A stretch of DNA of 14,035 nucleotides, from positions 1 through 14,035 of the forward strand of contig JBKQWF010000257.1 of the NCBI GenBank assembly GCA_052139695.1, read 5' to 3'. The DNA is from PLGF01 sp052139695. GTDB taxonomy: Bacteria; Verrucomicrobiota; Verrucomicrobiia; Limisphaerales; Palsa-1400. This document shows positions 5,697 through 13,308 of the stretch, in pieces. How positions within the stretch are numbered: the first letter of the stretch is position 1; every line of letters begins with the position of its first letter. The position numbers were made by a program, and so were the translations under genes. The notes beneath the pieces were generated by a model, which saw nothing but the letters and a program-made list of their open reading frames with translations, did no database searches and was not told the origin of the DNA.

Positions 5697-7214
5697 ATGT
5701 TGAAGCCACTGCCAGCCGAAAAATGGAACGAGGCGGCCGCTGCCCATCTCTATAACCGGGCTGGATTTGGGGGAACTCCTGATGAGATTCGCACCCTGGC
5801 CGGCAAGACGCCGGATGAAGCCGTGGCTTTCTTCGTCGATTTCGACAGAATTGCGGAATCAGATACCCGTCCCGATTGGGCCCATCCCGATCGTGCCCGC
5901 AACGAGCGCGTCCGCCAGTTGCGGCAAATGAGCCGCGAAGTGAAGAATTCCGCGCAAACCGACGAGCAAAAAAGGGAGGCAGCGGAAAAGTTGCGGGGCA
6001 TGGAGCAGCAAATCCAGCGGGAACAGAACCAGCACATGCAGGAAATCCGCGGGGATTGGTTGCAACGGATGGCCCAGGGACCGAGGCCCTTGCAGGAGAA
6101 GCTGACCCTCTTCTGGCACGGCCATTTTGCCACCAGCGCGGTCAAAGTCCGGGAGGCCTTTTTCATGTGGTTGCAGATCGAGACGTTCCGCCGCATTGGA
6201 ACCGGCCCCTGGATTGATATGCTCGAGGCCGTGGCGCAAGACCCCGCCATGCTCATCTGGCTCGACCAGGCGCAAAGCCGCAAGGAACACCCCAATGAGA
6301 ATTTTGCCCGGGAGAGCATGGAACTGTTCGTCCTGGGCGAAGGCCATTATACCGAGAAGGACGTGACCGAAGCGGCCCGCGCCATGACGGGCTGGTCGCT
6401 GGACCGCATGGACGACCAATATCGGTATCGCCCGGCGATGCATGATACCGGCATGAAGACCGTTCTGGGCGTGACTGGCCCGCTGACGGGACGGCAAGTG
6501 CTGGAAGCCATGGTGGCCCAACCGCAAGCGGCCCGTTTCATTACCGCGAAGCTTTGGAAGTTCTTTGCCTCAGACGATCCCAGCCCGGAATTGATGGACG
6601 CCTTGGCGGATAATTTCCGCGCGCATGGCCAGACTTTTAAGCCCTTCTTGCGCGCGATGTTTCGTTCCGAAGAGTTTTACGCGGATTCGGTCATGCGCAG
6701 CCAGATCAAGAGCCCCGTGCAATGGCTGGTTGGGTCGGTTCGGCTGCTGCAGCGGCCCCCGCCGCCGCCCATTGTCATGATGGAAATGACCCGCAATCTG
6801 GGCCAGGAATTGCTCGCCCCGCCTAATGTCAAAGGCTGGGACGGCGGCCTGAGCTGGATCACCACCAATACCTTGCTGGCTCGTTATAATCAGGCGGCGA
6901 TTCTGGTGGACGGCCAGGGCGACCTCGGCGCGCATGGACAGCGCCGCGCCCAGAAGCTGGCCGCCGCCATGGCCAATGCCGCCGCCCGCGATATGGCCCC
7001 GGTTGATGTCAATAATATTGTAGCCGATTGGGAACGGCGCGATTCCGCCACTCTCATCAGCGCCATTAAAAACCGTTTTGTTCCCGGCCAATTATCGCCG
7101 GAGCACCGCGATGTCCTGGATGCCTACCTCGCCGCGCGCTCCGAATTGACCGACCAGGATATTCGCCACGTTATTCGCCTGCTCATGTCCACCCCGGAAT
7201 ATCAAATCGCCTAG
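5697..7214 (+). CDS. DUF1800 family protein
   Basis: A 505-residue protein of the DUF1800 family, function not established. Family features are the opening HLYNRAGFGGTPDEI, a charged helical segment (about residues 70-115), LTLFWHGHFATS, the ENFARESMELFVLGEGHYTEKDV segment (split here by family recall, not exact spacing), FITAKLWKFFASDDPSPE and the tail IRHVIRLLMSTPEYQIA. ATG 5697 is preferred. A GTG at 5691 would add only two residues. No signal peptide or membrane span is visible, in contrast to its partner. The stop is followed after four bases by the DUF1501 ATG. These two families are repeatedly found side by side in planctomycetes, verrucomicrobia and some proteobacteria, which implies a joint role. 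The -35/-10 pair at 5557-5585 probably drives both. Confidence 0.88.
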   Translation: MLKPLPAEKWNEAAAAHLYNRAGFGGTPDEIRTLAGKTPDEAVAFFVDFDRIAESDTRPDWAHPDRARNERVRQLRQMSREVKNSAQTDEQKREAAEKLRGMEQQIQREQNQHMQEIRGDWLQRMAQGPRPLQEKLTLFWHGHFATSAVKVREAFFMWLQIETFRRIGTGPWIDMLEAVAQDPAMLIWLDQAQSRKEHPNENFARESMELFVLGEGHYTEKDVTEAARAMTGWSLDRMDDQYRYRPAMHDTGMKTVLGVTGPLTGRQVLEAMVAQPQAARFITAKLWKFFASDDPSPELMDALADNFRAHGQTFKPFLRAMFRSEEFYADSVMRSQIKSPVQWLVGSVRLLQRPPPPPIVMMEMTRNLGQELLAPPNVKGWDGGLSWITTNTLLARYNQAAILVDGQGDLGAHGQRRAQKLAAAMANAAARDMAPVDVNNIVADWERRDSATLISAIKNRFVPGQLSPEHRDVLDAYLAARSELTDQDIRHVIRLLMSTPEYQIA

Positions 7215-7218
7215 CCCC

Positions 7219-8559
7219 ATGAAAACTATTCCTGCTCTACAAACCCGCCGTGAATTCCTTCGCACCAGCGTCCTTGGCGGCGCCCTGGCCGGCACGGTGC
7301 CGGCGTTCTTGTGCAACACTTTTTCCGCGCTCCATGCTGCCGCGGCGGAGTCGGCCACCCAGACGGCCACCGGCAAAGACTCGCCTATCCTCGTCGTCCT
7401 GCAAATGGCAGGGGGCAACGACGGGCTCAACACGGTGGTGCCCTACGGCAATGATCATTATCAGCAGGCGCGCAAGACGATCGGGTTGTCCGCCAAGAAC
7501 ATTTTGAAGATCAACGACCAAGTCGGTTTGCATCCCAGCCTGACCGGTTTCAAGGCACTTTACGACGCCGGGCATTTGACCCTGATTCAGGGCATTGGTT
7601 ATCCCAATCCGAATCGTTCCCATTTCCGCTCGACCGAAATCTGGCAGACCGCGAGCGCCGCGGAAAAGGTGGAGAGCTACGGCTGGCTGGGCCGTTATTT
7701 TGACAACGCCTGCGCCGGGGCGGACCCCACGGTCGGGGTGACCATTGGCCGGCAGATGCCCCAGGCCTTCAATTCCCGCACTCCGACCGGAATCTGCCTG
7801 GACAACCCGCAAAACTATCGTTTCATCATGGGCGGGCATCGCGCCGCGGACGGCGAAATGAATGCCGAGGAAAGGACGTTTCGCGAACTGAACCAAGCTT
7901 CGATGGAAGAGGTTGGCCATGATAATTCCGGCGCGGTGATCGGCGCGATTGGCGGGCCGCTGGCGAGCCATGTTTCCGCGCTGGATTTCCTGCGGCGCAC
8001 CTCCCTCGATGCCCAAGTCAGTTCCGACAAAATTCTGGCCATCACCAAACGCGTGCAAAACCAAGCCGAATATCCCGGCTCCGCCCTGGCTTCATCGCTC
8101 AAGCTGGTGGCCAGGCTGATTGCGGGCGGCTTGCCCACGCGCATCTATTATGTCTCGCAAGGCGGCTACGACACACACGTCAATCAAAGTAATCAGCACG
8201 CCCGGCTGCTGCAAGACCTGGGCGACTCCACCAAGGCGTTTGTCGCGGACCTGACGGCCCAGGGGAATTTTGACCGGATCCTGCTTATGACGTTTAGTGA
8301 ATTTGGACGGCGCGTTTCGGAAAACGCCAATGGGGGCACCGATCACGGCGCAGCCGCGCCGATGTTTGTCATTGGAAAAAAAGTGAAAGCCGGCTTGCGC
8401 GGCCGTTATCCCAGCCTGGCGCCGGAAGATTTGTTCGAGGGTGACCTGCGCTTTAACGTCGATTTCCGCTCCGTCTATGCCGCCGTCCTGGAGGAATGGC
8501 TGCAAACGAAAAGCGAGCCCATCCTCGGAGCGAAATTCACCCCGCTGCCGCTGGTTTGA
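7219..8559 (+). CDS. DUF1501 family protein with Tat signal
   Basis: A 446-residue protein of the DUF1501 family, which is related to the alkaline phosphatase/sulfatase superfamily. Its substrate is unknown. The N-terminus has a clear twin-arginine signal, TRREFLRTSVLGG (R10, R11), then a hydrophobic stretch and a likely cleavage site near ALHA/AAAE, so it is exported folded, probably with metal bound. Family blocks include LVVLQMAGGNDGLNTVVPYG (about 58-77), GYPNPNRSHFRSTEIWQTA, YYVSQGGYDTHVNQ, LMTFSEFGRRVSENANGGTD and HGAAAPMFVIG. These His/Asp-rich blocks look intact. It starts four bases after the DUF1800 stop, so the two are very likely one operon. The family annotation is firm and the biochemical role is not. 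Confidence 0.92.
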   Translation: MKTIPALQTRREFLRTSVLGGALAGTVPAFLCNTFSALHAAAAESATQTATGKDSPILVVLQMAGGNDGLNTVVPYGNDHYQQARKTIGLSAKNILKINDQVGLHPSLTGFKALYDAGHLTLIQGIGYPNPNRSHFRSTEIWQTASAAEKVESYGWLGRYFDNACAGADPTVGVTIGRQMPQAFNSRTPTGICLDNPQNYRFIMGGHRAADGEMNAEERTFRELNQASMEEVGHDNSGAVIGAIGGPLASHVSALDFLRRTSLDAQVSSDKILAITKRVQNQAEYPGSALASSLKLVARLIAGGLPTRIYYVSQGGYDTHVNQSNQHARLLQDLGDSTKAFVADLTAQGNFDRILLMTFSEFGRRVSENANGGTDHGAAAPMFVIGKKVKAGLRGRYPSLAPEDLFEGDLRFNVDFRSVYAAVLEEWLQTKSEPILGAKFTPLPLV

Positions 8560-8626
8560 TCGCGGATGTGTTCAAAGTTTTGCAAGACGAGTGGCTCAAC
8601 AATAGGCGCGTCGCTCGGGATGAATA

Positions 8627-8801
8627 TCAAACCAAAAAGCGTTTCCGCGCAATGCCGGATTGGCGGATGATGGATTGGAGGGTGCCGATCCGTCTGTCGT
8701 TGCATCATCAAGCGACTGCCCTTTTGCCGTGCGCGAACGTAACCTTCGGATTCCATAATACGGACAATTTCCTCCCCAGAAAAAATCCCCAGTTTAGGCA
8801 C
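8627..8801 (-). pseudogene. hicA: Truncated and frameshifted HicA-family toxin gene
   Basis: Reading the minus strand from GTG 8801 gives MPKLGIFSGEEIVRIMESEG followed by YVRARQKGSRLMMQRQTD, the HicA (YcfA-like) double-stranded-RNA-binding fold up to its central strand. The frame then runs into unrelated residues. The C-terminal part of the same family, IGTLQSIIRQSGIARKRFLV, is found directly afterwards in another frame (8630-8689), ending at TGA 8627-8629. About 20 codons that normally link the halves, including the conserved V-P-V-x-x-H stretch, are missing at the junction near 8687-8692. The gene is therefore broken by a deletion plus frameshift. A GAGG box sits about six bases before the GTG, so the original start can still be recognised. 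HicA toxins cut mRNA, and this one should be inactive. Confidence 0.75.
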
Positions 8802-8880
8802 ACTCCACCTCGATGCGCGTAAACAAGGCGGGTTTATTGAGCCGGGTCCGCACAGTTATCTTACCACCATCCTTTGGTCT
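8794..8880 (-). pseudogene. Possible tail of the HicB-like antitoxin or other gene ahead of hicA
   Basis: A frame on the minus strand encodes KITVRTRLNKPALF and then TRIEVECA, ending at TAA 8794-8796. It overlaps the hicA GTG by eight bases. Such an overlap is typical of antitoxin-toxin operons. An in-frame TGA at 8881-8883 cuts it off upstream, and the HicB signature (GCxSQGxT type) is absent, so HicB ancestry is only inferred from position. It may also be chance. Confidence 0.25.
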
Positions 8881-8925
8881 TCATAAACTTCATTTTATGC
8901 GATTTGACCTTGGGGACACCGCCTC

Positions 8926-8953
8926 TTGCGAATCTCTTGCGGCAGGCTATGCT
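8926..8953 (+). promoter_or_regulatory. Weak candidate promoter of the DUF4159 gene
   Basis: TTGCGA (8926-8931), a 16-base spacer and TATGCT (8948-8953) lie just before the ATG at 8968, implying a leader of only about eight bases. An alternative -35, TTGACC (8904-8909), has no good -10 partner. Confidence 0.3.
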
Positions 8954-8967
8954 GATGACGCCCGGTC

Positions 8968-9879
8968 ATGTTGAAGATTAAACATCTGCTGCCGAGGCGG
9001 CGCAGCGCCTTTGCCGTTGGCACTGTGCTGCTCATGGCCGCGCTCTTGTTTTCTGCCCACGCGCAATTCTGGGGCGGTGGTGGTGGCCGCGGGCGGGGGC
9101 GGGGACGTTTTGGACGAGGAGGCTATATTCCGCCGGAAAGGCAAGCCGAACAGGACGAGATGGCGAAGGCGCTCAATCCGTCCTTTAAGAACGACGTTTT
9201 CACTTTCGCGCGCCTGCAGTTTACGCCGGACAGGGGCGGCCGTTTTGGCGGAGGACGAGTTTGGGACGACGACTCGCCGGAAGCGGACCTGAATCTCATT
9301 TATCGCCTCTACCAGGTGACGAGTCTCAAGATTCAACCGGGCCTGCATTTCATCAATATTACTCCAGAGGATCTGTCCAAGTACCCTTTTGTCTATCTGG
9401 CTGCGGCCGGCCGGTTGGTGCTGAGCAGCGAGGAAGTTACGGCCTTGCACAGTTACTTGATGAACGGAGGCTTTCTCATGGCGGATGATTTTTGGGGGGA
9501 CGACCAGTGGCAGCATTTCTACGAGCAAATGAAACGCGTCTTTCCCGACCGCGAACCGGTGGAGCTGACGCTGGACCATCCGATTTTCCACACGGTTTAC
9601 AGTTTCCGCAAGGAGCCGCAGATACCGAGTGTGGGGACCTTCATGCAGACCGGCCTTTCCTACGATCCGGAGTGGCCTTTCGAGGAGAAAAACCACGACC
9701 CCCACTATTACGCCATTTACGACGATAAACAGCGCATGGTGGCCCTGATCTGCCACAACAACCACTACGGCGACGGCTGGGAACATGAAGGCGACGATGA
9801 AAGTTATTTCGACAAGTTTTCCCTGCCCATGGGCTACCCGATGCTCATCAATATCCTCGTCTATGCCTCGGCGCACTGA
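8968..9879 (+). CDS. Exported DUF4159 domain protein
   Basis: A 303-residue protein with a positively charged N-terminus (PRRR) and a hydrophobic signal peptide (AFAVGTVLLMAALLFSAHA) cleaved after A32. It is followed by a glycine/arginine-rich stretch (about 35-52, GGGGGRGRGRGRFGRGG). The rest is a DUF4159 domain: FTFARLQFTPDRGG, the YPFVYLAAAGRLVLS region, GGFLMADDFWGDDQWQHFY (about 167-185), LDHPIFHTVYSF, QIPSVGTFMQTG and a Tyr/His-rich end with ICHNNHYGDGWEHEG. DUF4159 has no agreed function and often sits near MoxR/DUF58/TPR gene clusters, which are absent here. The protein seems to be a single-gene unit bounded by the broken hicA and the large inverted repeat. No strong ribosome-binding site precedes the ATG. 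Confidence 0.87.
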   Translation: MLKIKHLLPRRRSAFAVGTVLLMAALLFSAHAQFWGGGGGRGRGRGRFGRGGYIPPERQAEQDEMAKALNPSFKNDVFTFARLQFTPDRGGRFGGGRVWDDDSPEADLNLIYRLYQVTSLKIQPGLHFINITPEDLSKYPFVYLAAAGRLVLSSEEVTALHSYLMNGGFLMADDFWGDDQWQHFYEQMKRVFPDREPVELTLDHPIFHTVYSFRKEPQIPSVGTFMQTGLSYDPEWPFEEKNHDPHYYAIYDDKQRMVALICHNNHYGDGWEHEGDDESYFDKFSLPMGYPMLINILVYASAH

Positions 9880-9909
9880 GGACCGGGCTGCTTTGGCCGG
9901 CTGCGACTG

Positions 9910-9996
9910 AAAGGTAGGGCGCGCACTCCGTTGCGCGCCGGGACGGCTCGACGGGCAAAGGCACCCGGCGCGCAGCGGAGTGCGCGTCCTGCCTTT
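9910..9996. repeat. Long inverted repeat (32-bp stem), GGTAGGG-type interspersed palindrome
   Basis: The left arm 9910-9941 and the right arm 9965-9996 match at 29 of 32 positions around a 23-base loop. All three mismatches become G-U pairs in plus-strand RNA, so the stem can pair completely. The arm begins AAAGGTAGGGCGCGCACTCC. Similar palindromes are scattered through verrucomicrobial genomes as I recall them. It could act as a REP/MITE-like element or end transcription of the DUF4159 gene, but no T-run follows. Confidence 0.8.
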
Positions 9997-10099
9997 CCCT
10001 GCGTTTGGGCTGGATGGGATGCCCCCTGCTCGATCTTTGGAAGGCGGCGATTATTGGAGCGAAGGATCCCGTGATCGACAATTCGCAGTTGCTTTGGCC

Positions 10100-10127
10100 T
10101 TGCCAGTCGGCGATGGGGCACTAGAGT
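10100..10127 (+). promoter_or_regulatory. Sigma70-type promoter of the GST/PhoH genes
   Basis: TTGCCA (10100-10105), a 16-base spacer and TAGAGT (10122-10127) predict a start near 10134, about 15 bases ahead of the ATG at 10149. It closely resembles the other two good promoters of the window. Confidence 0.55.
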
Positions 10128-10148
10128 GGAAGTGTATCGAGCTGGCAC

Positions 10149-10832
10149 ATGATTGAATTGTTTCAATTTCCCTGGAGCCCGTTCTGCCTCGTGCAGCGGC
10201 GCATTTTGGAGTACGCCAACGTTCCGTTCAAGCTTACCAATATTCCCAACCAGGACCGCGCCTTGATCTGGCGCCTGACCCGGCAGCGCTATTATGGCGT
10301 GCCCATTATTCGCGATGGCCGCACCGTTGTCTTTGAAACCGACGACTATTCCCAGGTGATCGCCAAATACATCGACGGGAAATACCAATTGGACCTTTTT
10401 TCGCAGGCGTTCCGCGGGATTGATCGCATCCTGTGGCGCTTTATCGAAGACCAGATCGAAGGCCAGTGTTTCAGGCTTAATGACATTTACTGGCAAGAAT
10501 TCGTGCCGAAAGCCGGGCGGCTGACCTTCTTGCGATATAAGGAACGGAAATTCGGGCACGGTTGCCTGGACCAATGGCGGTCCCACCAGGATGCGCTCAT
10601 CGCGGAATTGACCCAGAAACTGGTGCCTTTTGAAATGATGCTGGCGGAACGTCCGTTTTTATTGCACGAACAGCCGCATTTCATCGACTTCGATCTTTGG
10701 GGCATGCTGGCCAACTTTCTCTACACGGGCCATTACCAGTTGCCGGCCATTCATAGTAGTTTGAATGAATGGCACGGCCGGATGTCCAAGCTGAAACGAG
10801 TTCCTGTTCAAAGTGAAAAATTACATCCTTGA
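10149..10832 (+). CDS. Glutathione S-transferase-like protein
   Basis: A 227-residue protein with the two-domain GST architecture. The N-terminal thioredoxin-like half (about 1-78) opens MIELFQFPWSPFCLVQRRIL, where S10-P-F-C13 sits where GSTs and glutaredoxins carry the catalytic Ser/Cys. It then has YGVPIIRDGRTVVFETDDYS, with the conserved cis-proline after V51 and the E-T pair (63-64) that normally holds the glutathione gamma-glutamyl group. The C-terminal half is mostly helical (FIEDQIEGQCFRL, then RPFLLHEQPHFIDFDLWGML), a typical GST_C all-helix domain. The substrate cannot be deduced, and the enzyme may be a thiol transferase rather than a detoxifying one. The end overlaps the PIN-PhoH gene by 20 bases, so the two are probably co-expressed. 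Confidence 0.8.
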   Translation: MIELFQFPWSPFCLVQRRILEYANVPFKLTNIPNQDRALIWRLTRQRYYGVPIIRDGRTVVFETDDYSQVIAKYIDGKYQLDLFSQAFRGIDRILWRFIEDQIEGQCFRLNDIYWQEFVPKAGRLTFLRYKERKFGHGCLDQWRSHQDALIAELTQKLVPFEMMLAERPFLLHEQPHFIDFDLWGMLANFLYTGHYQLPAIHSSLNEWHGRMSKLKRVPVQSEKLHP

Positions 10833-12120
10833 TACCAATGTTTTGCTGCACGATCCCAATTCCATCCTGGCTTTCAAGGGCAACTCTGTCCTGATTCCAA
10901 TCGAGGTTATCGAGGAAATAGACCGCTTCAAACGAGAATCGTCCGAGTTGGGCCAAAACGCCCGCACCGTCTCCCGCGCGCTCGACGCCCTCCGCGGCAA
11001 GGGCCATCTCAACAATGGGGTCAAACTCGAGAACGGCGGCACCTTGCGCATCATCTTTCACGGACACAATGGCGATGGCGAATTTCCCTTTGGCAATAAC
11101 ACGGTCGATAGCCGGATTGTGGGCCTGGCCCTGGCGGTGCATAAGGCGGAACCGAAGGTCCCCGCCATCCTCGTCACCAAAGACATCAACCTGCGCATTA
11201 AAGCCGACACCCTCGGCCTGCCCGCCGAGGATTACGAAACCGACCGCGTTCTTTTGACGGACCTTTACACCGGCATGGTCGAACTGACAGTGTCAGCGGA
11301 GAAAATGTCGCGCTTCCGGGTCGAAGGAGAATTGGATTTGAACGGCCACGGCAAGTACTTTCCCAATGAGTACTGCACGTTGCTGGAAGAGACCAACCCC
11401 AAACGCACCGCCTTGGCCAAAGTGGATTTAACCGGGACGAAGCTGGTTCCGATCCTGGATTGCCGGGAGGGGGTCTGGGGAATCAAACCGCGCAATCGCG
11501 AACAACATTTTGCCTTCGACGCCCTCCTGGATGACCGGGTGAAACTCGTGACCTTGATGGGCAAGGCGGGCACGGGTAAAACGCTTTTGGCGATGGCCGC
11601 GGGGCTCAAACGGACGGTGCTGGATCGCGAATTTCGGAGATTAGTCGTGGCGCGGCCGACGGTCTCCATGGGCCGCGAACTCGGATTTCTCCCCGGATCG
11701 CTGGAGGAAAAGTTGAATCCGTGGATGCAGCCCATTCACGACGCGCTGGAGCTGTTAAGCGACTTGAACATGGGTTCTGACCACCGCCGCAGCACGGATT
11801 TGATGCGTTCGGGCGTGATTGTGGTCGAGGCCCTCAGCTATATTCGCGGGCGCAGCATTGCCCACCAATACATGGTCATCGACGAGGCGCAAAACCTCAC
11901 CCCGCTGGAGGTCAAGACAATTATTACGCGGGTCGGCACAGGGACCAAGGTCATTTTCACCGGCGACCCGTACCAAATCGACAACCCGTATGTCGATTCG
12001 TCGTCCAACGGGTTCAACTACATCATCAGCCGTTTCCGCGACCAGGCGATTTCCGCGCACATCGAGCTGCAAAAAGGGGAACGATCCGAGTTGGCGGAAT
12101 TGGCCGCGAATATTCTGTAG
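10813..12120 (+). CDS. PIN-PhoH fusion ATPase (PhoH2/YlaK type)
   Basis: A 435-residue two-domain protein. The PIN nuclease-like domain (about 1-145) starts YILDTNVLLHD with D7, then E34/E35 in EVIEEIDRF, D99 in the VDSRIVGLAL segment and D124 in TKDINLR, so metal-binding acids appear intact. The PhoH ATPase domain (about 225-435) has Walker A GKAGTGKT (250-257), RPTVSMGRELGFLPG, Walker B MVIDEAQ (354-360), the FTGDPYQID motif (382-390) and KGERSELAELA near the end. Characterised relatives (PhoH2) couple RNA unwinding to RNA cleavage. Substrate and role here are unknown. The start is GTG 10813, chosen because the PIN domain begins there. A shared 20-base overlap with the GST-like gene replaces the usual small antitoxin. 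It ends six bases from the convergent lipoprotein gene. Confidence 0.92.
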   Translation: MKNYILDTNVLLHDPNSILAFKGNSVLIPIEVIEEIDRFKRESSELGQNARTVSRALDALRGKGHLNNGVKLENGGTLRIIFHGHNGDGEFPFGNNTVDSRIVGLALAVHKAEPKVPAILVTKDINLRIKADTLGLPAEDYETDRVLLTDLYTGMVELTVSAEKMSRFRVEGELDLNGHGKYFPNEYCTLLEETNPKRTALAKVDLTGTKLVPILDCREGVWGIKPRNREQHFAFDALLDDRVKLVTLMGKAGTGKTLLAMAAGLKRTVLDREFRRLVVARPTVSMGRELGFLPGSLEEKLNPWMQPIHDALELLSDLNMGSDHRRSTDLMRSGVIVVEALSYIRGRSIAHQYMVIDEAQNLTPLEVKTIITRVGTGTKVIFTGDPYQIDNPYVDSSSNGFNYIISRFRDQAISAHIELQKGERSELAELAANIL

Positions 12121-12126
12121 CCGCCC

Positions 12127-13221
12127 TCAACGTTGCAGGTCGCCCGGTTTTTCCGGAACGCCCGGATCATCGAGCACCTGAATGGCCGTCGCCGGGCCAA
12201 GGTCTTTCCAGTCCTTGAGGACCCAAACCACTTTTTTATCCGGGGTAATCTCGACCAATTGCGGCCTTTTGCCGCCGTCGGCCCGCGAGCAAAAGATAGT
12301 GTTGCCGTTGGCCAGGCGAAGGCAGGTCTGGCTGCCCGAGAAACCAATCTCACGCGGCAAGTCGGAAAGTTTGAACTCCCAGACCGTTTCGCCTTTGGGA
12401 CTCACCTCTCGCGCCAGAGACTCGCGTTCATCGGAAATGAGGGTATTGCCATTCCGCAAGCGAATCGCCGCCCAGGGCGAAGGTATTTTGTAAGACCAAA
12501 TCTCGTTAAATTCTTTGTCATACTCAACGACCTGGCCGGTCTGAAGACAAGGCAGCAGATAAGTTCCCTTGTCCGTGACGCGCGCGCGGCGGAATTGTCC
12601 ATGAACTCCCGCGCCGGTCAGAGACTGGGGAATGTCGTGCTCCACCTCGATGACGCCGGTTTTCTTGTTGATGACCATGAGCTTTGCCGGAGTGCCGTTG
12701 CGCACGACAAGAACTTTGTCCAGCCCGATGGGCTGCACGGTGTGAATCTCCGTTCCTTTGGGCGCGTCGAGGCGCCAGACGACCTTCTTCTGCGGCGTTA
12801 CCTCGGCCGCATAGGCCATGCGGGAAAAAAGAATGTGCCCATTGGAAAGCAGCCAGATGTCATCAAATTCCCAGCCTTTTCCAGTGGAAAAAGTCCAAAT
12901 GATTTTTCCGTCATTGATCAAGAACATCTTGTTGCAGCCTTCACCGATGTAGAGCATCGGATGCTGGGCCAAGCCTTTGCCTGCAAAATCAGGGCTACGG
13001 TCATCCGCGGACACAATCCAATTGGGCGGGTCGATCGGAATTTCTTCGGGGCCTACGGCAGGGACCTCGGGCGCGGTGAATTGAGGCAAGACCGCCAGCG
13101 CCGGGGCGGTTCCCGGAGATATGGTGGAACAGCCCGCCGCAAGAAAGGCCAGCCCGCAGGCGGCTGCCACGGTTGATGAGGTGAGACGTGAAAGTGTCAT
13201 GGGGGGGACGAAGTGACTCAT
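12127..13221 (-). CDS. Lipoprotein with PQQ/ASST-like beta-propeller
   Basis: A 364-residue lipoprotein: the signal LTSSTVAAACGLAFLAAGC has lipobox LAAG-C31. A Pro/Val-rich linker (about 35-66) precedes a propeller domain built from repeats that end in a hydrophobic-Trp strand: KIIWTF, KVVWRL, EIWSYK, TVWEFK and KVVWVL. Several are preceded by an NGHIL or NGNTL/NGNTI turn. These are typical of PQQ-like or arylsulfotransferase-like propellers. No catalytic residues are recognised, so it may be a binding or scaffold protein. An in-frame ATG seven codons later (13198-13200) is an equally plausible start because it leaves a normal signal peptide. Neither start has a good ribosome-binding site. 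The gene is tail-to-tail with PIN-PhoH, with only six bases between the stops. No convincing promoter was found in bases 13222-13308. Confidence 0.8.
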   Translation of the reverse strand: MSHFVPPMTLSRLTSSTVAAACGLAFLAAGCSTISPGTAPALAVLPQFTAPEVPAVGPEEIPIDPPNWIVSADDRSPDFAGKGLAQHPMLYIGEGCNKMFLINDGKIIWTFSTGKGWEFDDIWLLSNGHILFSRMAYAAEVTPQKKVVWRLDAPKGTEIHTVQPIGLDKVLVVRNGTPAKLMVINKKTGVIEVEHDIPQSLTGAGVHGQFRRARVTDKGTYLLPCLQTGQVVEYDKEFNEIWSYKIPSPWAAIRLRNGNTLISDERESLAREVSPKGETVWEFKLSDLPREIGFSGSQTCLRLANGNTIFCSRADGGKRPQLVEITPDKKVVWVLKDWKDLGPATAIQVLDDPGVPEKPGDLQR

Positions 13222-13308
13222 GGTCGTTGTTGTTGGGTAGGAAATCAGGCGTCCCGGCTAGCCGCGATGGCGAATTTCCCCCAAAGTTATTTCTTAGCCC
13301 GTCAGGTT

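Larger units (their letters stand above)
8560..8967. other. 408-base gap between DUF1501 and DUF4159 genes
   Basis: No intact gene is supported here. On the minus strand it holds the remains of a HicA toxin gene (8627-8801) and possibly the tail of its partner (8794-8880). Its right end carries a weak promoter-like pair for the DUF4159 gene. Small plus-strand ORFs in this stretch look like shadows. Confidence 0.6.

Noticed and set aside
8496..8822. Plus-strand ORF spanning the end of DUF1501 and the gap after it
   Set aside because: It overlaps the conserved DUF1501 C-terminus and is antisense to the HicA relic, and its residues match no pattern I know.
9861..10586. Minus-strand ORF across the inverted repeat and the GST-like gene
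   Set aside because: It is antisense to the GST-like gene and runs through the palindrome, with no domain seen.
10813..12120. PIN-PhoH as a simple VapC-type toxin with its own antitoxin
   Set aside because: The full ATPase domain and the absence of a small antitoxin gene beside it make it a PhoH2-type enzyme. The GST-like neighbour does not resemble any antitoxin.
12133..13176. Long plus-strand frame opposite the propeller lipoprotein
   Set aside because: The minus-strand gene has a lipobox and regular propeller repeats, and the plus-strand frame has neither a domain nor a signal.
13255..13264. CGGCTAGCCG palindrome between the two lipoprotein genes
   Set aside because: A 10-base palindrome is expected by chance in GC-rich DNA, and no T-run or partner site supports a terminator or operator.
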